Assembly (NCBI GenBank): GCA_946410535.1
Contig: CAMKAR010000051.1
Coordinates: 1 to 10,150, forward strand
Direction: 5' to 3'
Length of the DNA stretch: 10,150 nt
Source of the DNA: an uncultured Bacteroidales bacterium
GTDB taxonomy: Bacteria > Bacteroidota > Bacteroidia > Bacteroidales > F082
Under the pieces are notes generated by a model. The model saw nothing but the letters and a program-made list of their open reading frames with translations. It did no database searches and had not been told where the DNA came from. Positions 1-4,125 of this stretch are shown one piece after another. Each line of letters starts with the position of its first letter. The stretch's first letter is position 1. The position numbers and the translations under genes were made by a program.

Positions 1-261
1 ACCATCCTCGTGGTGGTAATCACTTTGTTTTTGGCTGGCTGGATCATGGCCAACCAGTTCGGTCTCGTCGAAGGCTACGACTTCGGCGCAGGGTCATATT
101 ATTATGCCGACATCCCCACCGAGCAATACCAACAAATCGACAAGGAAGGCGCCTACCAAACCGCCGTACCAAAATGGGTTTTCTACGTCCTCTTCTTCGC
201 TTGGGGCTGGCTGATGTGGCGACTCTGGGTCTGGGTGGAAAACCGTGGAAAGAATCAGTGA
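1..261 (+). CDS. C-terminal part of a small membrane protein (5' end outside window)
   Basis: The reading frame is open from the first base of the window, so the gene starts upstream; a GTG at 10 is inside the frame and need not be the start. The visible 86 residues hold a hydrophobic segment at the left edge, a polar loop of about 40 residues rich in Tyr and Gln, and a second, Trp-rich hydrophobic segment (around FFAWGWLMWRLWVWV) ending in a basic tail. This is a two-helix hairpin in the inner membrane. I do not recognise the family and assign no function. The stop codon (259-261) overlaps the stop of the opposing Fic gene (255-257), so the two genes converge with no room for a terminator. 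It reads as a chromosomal neighbour of the accessory block, but this is inference. Confidence 0.7.
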   Translation, partial: TILVVVITLFLAGWIMANQFGLVEGYDFGAGSYYYADIPTEQYQQIDKEGAYQTAVPKWVFYVLFFAWGWLMWRLWVWVENRGKNQ

Positions 262-1436
262 CTTGAGATGATTTCGTTGTACAACACCGTGCCTTTTGTC
301 GTCAGCAAGTATTTTTGCCGTGGGTGATTGGGTTTGTCGGGATAGCGCATTCTGACAAACTTTTCCTTCAATGCCGGATTGAGATACACCTCCATGAAAC
401 TCTCCCTATTCTTCAAGCCAAGATGTTCAAGCATTTCCTTGATGGACATTTCCTTCAACCCGACAACCATCAATAAACTAATGATTTTCACATTCTTATG
501 AAGCAACTTGTCGGGTAACTTGTCGGGTGACTTGTCGGGTAGGTTGTCGGGTGACTTGTCGGGTAAGTTGTCGGGTATTTGTTCCGTTTCCGGCATTTTC
601 CATTCCTCGGGAGGATCGATGATCATATAGCGATTCTTCAGTGTGTTTTCCTCTCCGAGAAGCAAGTTTCGGAAGAAACGCACCAAGAAGACAGGTTCAT
701 AGTCGATGCCTTTGGCCACGTTGCGATAATTGGCACGGACAAGCGCGTTGCGGAAATACCACGAATGTTGCTCAAACAAGTCATTGTTCACATCAAAGCC
801 TAACGAACGCAGATATTTGATGGTGAAAATGGCCGTGGTTCGGGTGTTGCCCTCGCCGAAAGGATGAATCTGCCACAGCCCCGACACAAACTTGGCGATA
901 TGCTCAACCAACCTATTCTTTTCCAACGACTTATAATCGAATTGCCATTCTTGGTCCAAGTCGTATTGAAGGGTCATCTGCAAATCCTCCCAATGGGCAT
1001 AAAACACCGTATCGCCACGCAAAACCCATTCCTTTTTCGTGATGTCATAGTCCCTAAAACGGCCAGCGTGTTTGAAAACACCATTGAAAATGGCTCGATG
1101 GATGGCCGCAAAGCCTGCCACACTATAAGTGAACGAGTCGGTTTGCAGCAATTTCGAGATGTTCGTTGAGACCTTGTCGGCCTCTTCCTCGTTGGCATCG
1201 CCCTCATCGTGCGTTGTTTTCTTGATATAATACTGGTTGACCAATTCCTTGGCCTCGTCGATGGTGATGTCGCCTTCGATGTTGCGGCGGGCCGTCTCCT
1301 GAAGGTAGGCCGAAGTCTTCAGCCCGTCAACGGCCTGCAAGCCAATGGCCACGCGCCAAGCATCCGCACGCGCCTTCTTCTGCGGCTCGCCCTGACGGAT
1401 ATATTCGTCGAAATTGATGTATTGTTCCTCGCTCAT
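255..1436 (-). CDS. Fic/DOC family protein with N-terminal VbhA-like segment and C-terminal winged helix
   Basis: Fic enzymes transfer AMP or another phosphate-containing group to hydroxyl side chains of target proteins. The 393-aa product has three parts. Residues about 25-75 resemble the VbhA-type antitoxin segment seen at the N terminus of many Fic proteins (GLQAVDGL, then GDITIDEA). The Fic core at about 90-270 has the active-site loop HPFGEGNTRT at 191-200 (catalytic His191, Glu195, Gly196, Asn197, Arg199). A winged-helix-like tail covers about 312-393. A hinge of six PD[NK][LS] tetrapeptides (about 287-310) joins core and tail. Against the AMP-transferase consensus, the loop has Thr198 in place of Gly and Ala202 in place of the final Arg, so the group transferred is uncertain. 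The ATG at 1436 is chosen because an in-frame TTG at 1457 lies inside the -7 box of the gene's own promoter. The gene lies 64 bp after the PIN gene on the same strand and may be a separate toxin-like module. Family call firm; target unknown. Confidence 0.93.
   Translation of the reverse strand: MSEEQYINFDEYIRQGEPQKKARADAWRVAIGLQAVDGLKTSAYLQETARRNIEGDITIDEAKELVNQYYIKKTTHDEGDANEEEADKVSTNISKLLQTDSFTYSVAGFAAIHRAIFNGVFKHAGRFRDYDITKKEWVLRGDTVFYAHWEDLQMTLQYDLDQEWQFDYKSLEKNRLVEHIAKFVSGLWQIHPFGEGNTRTTAIFTIKYLRSLGFDVNNDLFEQHSWYFRNALVRANYRNVAKGIDYEPVFLVRFFRNLLLGEENTLKNRYMIIDPPEEWKMPETEQIPDNLPDKSPDNLPDKSPDKLPDKLLHKNVKIISLLMVVGLKEMSIKEMLEHLGLKNRESFMEVYLNPALKEKFVRMRYPDKPNHPRQKYLLTTKGTVLYNEIISSH
507..578 (-). 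repeat. Six 12-bp tandem repeats inside the Fic gene
   Basis: Six consecutive 12-bp units share the invariant 9-base core TTGTCGGGT on the + strand, starting at 507, 519, 531, 543, 555 and 567; the other three positions vary. On the coding strand they give the tetrapeptide PD[NK][LS] six times. Because the unit is a multiple of three, gain or loss of copies changes hinge length and keeps the frame. The repeat sits exactly between the Fic core and the winged-helix tail. Confidence 0.97.
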
Positions 1437-1454
1437 ATCTTCTCTATAGAATTG

Positions 1455-1486
1455 CAAAGATAAACATTTTTGATGAGATTACCAAA
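1455..1486 (-). promoter_or_regulatory. Bacteroidota-type promoter for the Fic gene
   Basis: Read on the minus strand, TTTG (1486-1483) is followed after 20 bp by TATCTTTG (1462-1455), a full match to the Bacteroidota -7 consensus TAnnTTTG with normal spacing. Transcription would start a few bases beyond 1455, giving a leader of about 10-15 nt before the ATG at 1436. The Fic gene can therefore be expressed independently of the XRE-ImmA-PIN unit upstream. Confidence 0.65.
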
Positions 1487-1500
1487 TCAAAAACGAACTT

Positions 1501-2010
1501 TTATACTTGGTTATTAGGCAAATAATGTTCAAAATCCGCCGTTGGCAACTTGCTCCCTTTTGCCACCACATCCTTGACAAACTGCTCACATTCTTCAGCA
1601 GACATCTTTCCTCGCTTCATTGCATAATACAGGAAATCAATCGTAGTCAGATAAGTGATTTGCTGTTTTTCACAATACTCCTTAATGTCTTTCAGATTGC
1701 TGCTACCGATAACATTGTGGGTATAACGGCAATAGGCCATACAAGCACTCTCCCCTTTGCCAAAAGTCTGCAGAAGCCTGGCATATTCGATCATCATCTC
1801 CCCTATCGGATTAAACGTCTCCTTCGAAATGTTCTTCAGAAAAAAGATTTGGTTGTCCAACTGGTTTTGAATAGACCCAATCTCATCATATACCGTACTC
1901 AAAACGACATGCTCATATTCCGGCAATATCTCCGGCAACATGTTCAGCCGTCCGGCCTTGGAGAAATGGAGCAGCACGTCAGCATCCAGTATGATTTTGA
2001 CCTTCTCCAT
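1501..2010 (-). CDS. PIN-like domain protein, probable ribonuclease-type toxin or effector
   Basis: PIN domains are Mg2+-dependent nucleases with four clustered acidic residues, common as toxins of type II toxin-antitoxin pairs. The 169-aa product starts with a beta strand carrying LDADVLLHF (Asp9, Asp11). It continues with Glu43 (VYDEI), GKGESACMAY (Glu87), SSNLKDI at 103-109 and TTIDFLYYA (Asp125). The order and spacing suit a single PIN domain filling the protein. Where many PIN proteins have an acidic residue after a small-residue turn, this one has Asn105, with Asp108 nearby, so activity is not certain. The ATG at 2010 lies inside the end of the ImmA/IrrE gene (32-bp overlap), which suggests translational coupling; it is the last gene of the XRE-ImmA-PIN unit. 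Fold assignment is from motifs only; a catalytically weak PIN homologue with another role is possible. Confidence 0.75.
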   Translation of the reverse strand: MEKVKIILDADVLLHFSKAGRLNMLPEILPEYEHVVLSTVYDEIGSIQNQLDNQIFFLKNISKETFNPIGEMMIEYARLLQTFGKGESACMAYCRYTHNVIGSSNLKDIKEYCEKQQITYLTTIDFLYYAMKRGKMSAEECEQFVKDVVAKGSKLPTADFEHYLPNNQV

Positions 2011-2713
2011 AGCCGATTAGGTTGAGCAGCTCGAGATAATGCCCTTCAGAAATCCTTTCCTCGTCGAATAACTTACGGGCCTTGGAGCCAAAATCACCAA
2101 TGACCAATCCCTCGTTTCCTTTTGAATAGAGTTCGACATCATATCCTCGCAAAGCCGCCTCCTGCGTAATCGAAATCGCCAACAACTCGTCAGCTGACAC
2201 AGGACTGATAATGCGCAATTCCTTCAGCCTCACCACCAAAGTATGATGCGAAGCCCCATAAAGATGCTCCATCCGAAGCAATGTGTCAATACTGACACTC
2301 TTGTTGACAATCTCATCGGATGGAATGTTTTTCAGCAAGCCCTCCTTCGGCATCAGCAAAGCGGAAGCGAACAGGTTGGCTGACCTCTCAGCTGCATCGG
2401 TATAGATAGAGTTGTCGCAGAAATGCGGCTGGGGATTCTCGTCGTAATACATATGGTACAACTCGTGTGCAATGGTAAAGTGCTGCCGTCCCCGCCTCGA
2501 ATTGCTGTTCACTAACATGAATCGATGCTTCTTGTCAGGAGTCAGGAGCGACAATCCAAACAATTTATCGGACAAGGGCCGATAGAGCGTCATCACATTC
2601 AATTGACGGAGGGCTGTTTTCATATTGAGCGGCTCCCTTGCGGAAACACGCAGCAACTCGCTTCGCATCTTTCCTGCAAGGATTTCGGCCGTTTCAAGGT
2701 TCAGCTTTTTCAT
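1979..2713 (-). CDS. ImmA/IrrE family zinc metallopeptidase
   Basis: Members of this family cleave or inactivate a partner XRE-type repressor (ImmA acts on ImmR in ICEBs1; IrrE acts on DdrO in Deinococcus). The 244-aa product has the zinc motif HELYH at residues 83-87, in the context FTIAHELYHMYY. A downstream acidic ligand, Glu109, lies in the family signature AERSANLFASALLMP (108-122). The region after about 125 is helical (LRMEHLYGASHHTLVVRLKEL, in two parts), as is usual for the domain that follows the peptidase. The ATG at 2713 overlaps the stop of the XRE gene by 4 bp (ATGA), so the two are co-translated, and the 3' end overlaps the PIN gene by 32 bp. The likely substrate is the XRE protein encoded just upstream. 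Family call is firm; the substrate is inferred from gene order. Confidence 0.93.
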   Translation of the reverse strand: MKKLNLETAEILAGKMRSELLRVSAREPLNMKTALRQLNVMTLYRPLSDKLFGLSLLTPDKKHRFMLVNSNSRRGRQHFTIAHELYHMYYDENPQPHFCDNSIYTDAAERSANLFASALLMPKEGLLKNIPSDEIVNKSVSIDTLLRMEHLYGASHHTLVVRLKELRIISPVSADELLAISITQEAALRGYDVELYSKGNEGLVIGDFGSKARKLFDEERISEGHYLELLNLIGYGEGQNHTGC

Positions 2714-3045
2714 TTTCCAAACAACCTTTCCATCTTCAGATAATTCAACACAACACTCTTGAACGAGGCCACTTCTCGCATATCATCAGCGCTAAGGTCA
2801 TCAGCGCGGAAGGCGCAGACCAGCATATTGCAGACTGCCGTTTCGTCTTCCTCGAAGAGAAGTGCCAATTCACAGCCGAACAAATCCGCAGCTTTTTGTA
2901 GCACTTCCAAAGGCGTTTCGCGCTCGCCTGCCTCATAGTTGGCGTAAGCCGAACGCCCAACACCAAGATATTCAGCCATTTTCTCTTGCGTATAGCCGTT
3001 GGCCTCACGCAAGGCTTTCAGGTTTCTGCCTGTAATTGTGTTCAT
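2710..3045 (-). CDS. XRE-family helix-turn-helix repressor
   Basis: The 111-aa product has a Cro/CI-type DNA-binding domain at about 5-62. Its helix-turn-helix is centred on YTQEKMAEYLGVGRSAYANY, and the typical YEAGERETPLEVLQKAADLF tail follows. Residues about 65-111 form a short helical region that could mediate dimerisation or be the target of the ImmA/IrrE protein. The ATG at 3045 is preferred over an in-frame TTG at 3078, because that TTG is part of the gene's own -7 box and would precede the transcript. The gene heads a three-gene unit (XRE, ImmA/IrrE, PIN) and is divergent from the 127-aa gene at 3155. The inverted repeat between them is a likely autoregulatory operator. The fold is certain; which promoter it represses is inferred. 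Confidence 0.93.
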   Translation of the reverse strand: MNTITGRNLKALREANGYTQEKMAEYLGVGRSAYANYEAGERETPLEVLQKAADLFGCELALLFEEDETAVCNMLVCAFRADDLSADDMREVASFKSVVLNYLKMERLFGK

Positions 3046-3070
3046 TTTTGACTTTTTTAATTTCTTTTTG

Positions 3071-3116
3071 CGTGGCAAAAATACAAAATATTTCGATAAT
3101 TATACATTTTGCCACG
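3071..3116. promoter_or_regulatory. Perfect 10-bp inverted repeat, candidate XRE operator in the divergent promoter region
   Basis: CGTGGCAAAA (3071-3080) is matched by its exact reverse complement TTTTGCCACG (3107-3116), with a 26-bp AT-rich spacer. The left arm covers the -7 box of the XRE promoter. The right arm lies where the -33 region of that promoter should be and just upstream of the -7 box of the divergent + strand gene. A repressor bound to both arms could shut both promoters. Assignment to the adjacent XRE protein is inference from position. Confidence 0.6.
3076..3083 (-). promoter_or_regulatory. -7 box of the XRE-ImmA-PIN promoter
   Basis: On the minus strand the sequence TATTTTTG matches the Bacteroidota -7 consensus TAnnTTTG. 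It lies 30 bp ahead of the ATG at 3045, leaving a leader of about 20-25 nt. No clear TTTG -33 box is present at the expected distance, which suits a promoter whose strength depends on a regulator. The box overlaps the left arm of the inverted repeat. Confidence 0.5.
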
Positions 3117-3125
3117 GATTTTGTG

Positions 3126-3133
3126 TATTTTTG
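3126..3133 (+). promoter_or_regulatory. -7 box of the divergent 127-aa gene
   Basis: TATTTTTG matches TAnnTTTG, 21 bp ahead of the ATG at 3155. A TTTG lies at 3108-3111, only 14 bp upstream and inside the right arm of the inverted repeat, which is short of the usual spacing of about 20 bp. The promoter is probably under the same repressor as the XRE operon. Confidence 0.5.
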
Positions 3134-3154
3134 CAGAGCCAAAACCAAAATAAC

Positions 3155-3538
3155 ATGGAAGCAAACAAACTGACACTGTATCAAGCTACGACGGCAAAGA
3201 ACCTTCCAAGAGCAGCCAAATGCATGAACTCTGTGTTTTCAGCCATTGTCTTGAACATCTCCATCCCTTTCACGAGGGACGACTTGCACCAACTTTACGA
3301 TTATGACAAAGCCTTGTACAAAGCTGCCATTGAAAAGAACGACAATTTCACTGACGACACCAAAGAAAGGAAAAAAGGAGAAATAGAAGTCCTATTTTCC
3401 AAAGCCGAAATGATAGACATGTCTTTGATGCCTTCCGATGTTTATTATCCGCCCAGACAAATCAGCTTTCAGGAAAAAGTTGCTCTATTGCTGATAATGA
3501 ATGCTATATCAGCCAAATTAGGGCAGATTCTCGATTGA
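3155..3538 (+). CDS. Uncharacterised 127-aa protein divergent from the XRE regulator
   Basis: I do not recognise this protein. The ATG at 3155 is the sensible start: the frame is open further left, but that extension runs through the promoters and into the opposing XRE gene. The product has an N-terminal part with a mildly hydrophobic stretch (NSVFSAIVLNISIPF, about 25-39), a strongly charged middle (about 45-85, including KERKKGEIEVLF) and a helical C terminus (KVALLLIMNAISAKLGQIL, about 108-126). There is no clear signal peptide, no convincing membrane helix and no cysteine motif, so it is probably cytoplasmic. It shares a divergent promoter region and the candidate operator with the XRE-ImmA-PIN unit, so it may be a regulated partner of that module. 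A 6-bp stem with a 4-nt loop (3527-3542) spans its stop codon but lacks a T run. Confidence 0.7.
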   Translation: MEANKLTLYQATTAKNLPRAAKCMNSVFSAIVLNISIPFTRDDLHQLYDYDKALYKAAIEKNDNFTDDTKERKKGEIEVLFSKAEMIDMSLMPSDVYYPPRQISFQEKVALLLIMNAISAKLGQILD

Positions 3539-3542
3539 GAAT

Positions 3543-3734
3543 TCACCCAAGCATCCAAATCATCAAACCAATTATCAAACGTTCAACCCATGTTGGGCGA
3601 TTCACAAACATTCCTATCCTAAGAGAATCTTCTTCCTCTACTTCACCTGAGCTGGCTGATGTGGAGGCCGAAGGTGTGGATTGACAGGTGCAGCACAATA
3701 CACTGCGACCTTTAGACTGACCACATTTGTTCAA
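3543..3734 (-). CDS. Doubtful 63-aa ORF with cysteine cluster and hydrophobic tail
   Basis: The frame is open from a TTG at 3734, with no in-frame ATG before residue 42 and a stop at 3750-3752. The translation has four cysteines near the N terminus (positions 4, 14, 15, 17), a Ser/Glu-rich low-complexity middle, and a C-terminal stretch (WVERLIIGLMIWMLG) that could be an amphipathic or membrane helix. There is no promoter of the Bacteroidota type immediately upstream. It lies 52 bp downstream of the 56-aa ORF on the same strand, so it could be its second cistron. It may equally be chance or the remnant of something else. No function is assigned. Confidence 0.25.
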   Translation of the reverse strand: MNKCGQSKGRSVLCCTCQSTPSASTSASSGEVEEEDSLRIGMFVNRPTWVERLIIGLMIWMLG

Positions 3735-3735
3735 T

Positions 3736-3780
3736 AAAAAAAAATAAAACTAATTGTGATACTCTATTACTAATAGTAAT
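3736..3780 (-). terminator. Weak hairpin plus T-rich tract after the 56-aa ORF
   Basis: On the minus strand, just past the stop at 3787, a 6-bp stem with a 3-nt loop (3766-3780) is followed about 16 nt later by a T-rich tract (3749-3736, including nine consecutive T). The stem has only one G-C pair and the tract is not adjacent, so termination would be inefficient at best. Confidence 0.25.
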
Positions 3781-3786
3781 TCCCTA

Positions 3787-3957
3787 TTAATGACAAGTGT
3801 CAGGGTCTTGAAGATACTGGTAAAAACTATATGCAGTTCTAAGAGTAGCTTCAGACACACCTTCTGGAAAATTCCAATCATTATCAATTTCTTTCTTTAT
3901 AATCTCTGTTGCAAGAATCAGAGACAATTCACCATTATCTAAACCACTATAGTCCAT
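3787..3957 (-). CDS. Small 56-aa orphan protein
   Basis: A short ORF runs from ATG (3957-3955) to TAA (3789-3787) and encodes a 56-aa acidic, soluble-looking protein. It begins MDYSGLDNGELSLILATEI and ends FYQYLQDPDTCH. The composition is protein-like, with helical periodicity and aromatic residues (NDWNFPEGV, RTAYSFYQYL), and it has no membrane segment. A well-formed -7 box (TACTTTTG, 4010-4003) with an upstream TTG (4032-4030) stands about 45 bp before the start. That combination makes it more credible than a random ORF of this length. I do not recognise a family. It lies at the edge of the accessory block, divergent from the kinase operon. Confidence 0.5.
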   Translation of the reverse strand: MDYSGLDNGELSLILATEIIKKEIDNDWNFPEGVSEATLRTAYSFYQYLQDPDTCH

Positions 3958-3993
3958 AAATGTAGATTTAATTATTGATCAAAATGTTATTTA

Positions 3994-4011
3994 TTACTTT
4001 TGCAAAAGTAA
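3994..4011. repeat. Perfect 18-bp palindrome with a -7 box on each strand
   Basis: TTACTTTTGCAAAAGTAA is its own reverse complement. Each strand contains TACTTTTG, an exact TAnnTTTG -7 match (3995-4002 on +, 4010-4003 on -). Minus-strand transcription would read the 56-aa ORF; plus-strand transcription would run toward the kinase operon at 4126. It may be a binding site for a dimeric regulator, a pair of overlapping promoters, or both. Confidence 0.6.
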
Positions 4012-4032
4012 ACAATTTTCTCAATACTACAA
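4003..4032 (-). promoter_or_regulatory. Candidate promoter of the 56-aa ORF
   Basis: On the minus strand, TTG (4032-4030) precedes TACTTTTG (4010-4003) by 19 bp, matching the Bacteroidota -33/-7 arrangement. The -7 box is one half of the 18-bp palindrome. The expected leader to the ATG at 3957 is about 40 nt. Confidence 0.45.
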
Positions 4033-4067
4033 CTAAACACATGAGTTTTTCTGCCAATCACTCAACA

Positions 4068-4100
4068 TTTCCCTTATTTTGAATCTTTTTTGTAGTTTTG
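4068..4100 (+). promoter_or_regulatory. Candidate promoter of the kinase-nucleotidyltransferase-nuclease operon
   Basis: TAGTTTTG (4093-4100) fits TAnnTTTG and stands 25 bp before the ATG at 4126. An imperfect -33 element, TTTC (4068-4071), lies 21 bp upstream. No strong Shine-Dalgarno precedes the ATG, as is usual in this phylum. Confidence 0.5.
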
Positions 4101-4125
4101 TAACCAAAGAAACGAATAGAAGTTT

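Noticed and set aside
507..578. Repeat block as a CRISPR array
   Set aside because: The units are 12 bp, directly adjacent without spacers, and in frame within the Fic gene.
1437..1457. N-terminal extension of the Fic protein to a TTG at 1457
   Set aside because: The TTG is part of the -7 promoter box (1455-1462), so it would lie upstream of the transcript; the ATG at 1436 is a better start.
1507..2025. 172-aa ORF on the + strand opposite the PIN gene
   Set aside because: It is antisense to a gene with clear PIN motifs and a coupled start; its translation has no recognisable domain.
3046..3078. N-terminal lysine-rich extension of the XRE protein to a TTG at 3078
   Set aside because: The TTG is inside the -7 box at 3076-3083 and the extension does not belong to the helix-turn-helix domain; the ATG at 3045 is preferred.
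2999..3154. Upstream extension of the 127-aa protein
   Set aside because: It would run through both promoters and the operator and into the XRE coding region, with no ATG; the ATG at 3155 follows a good -7 box.
3527..3542. Hairpin at the end of the 127-aa gene as a terminator
   Set aside because: The stem is 6 bp with no following T run on either strand, so it does not meet the pattern of an intrinsic terminator.
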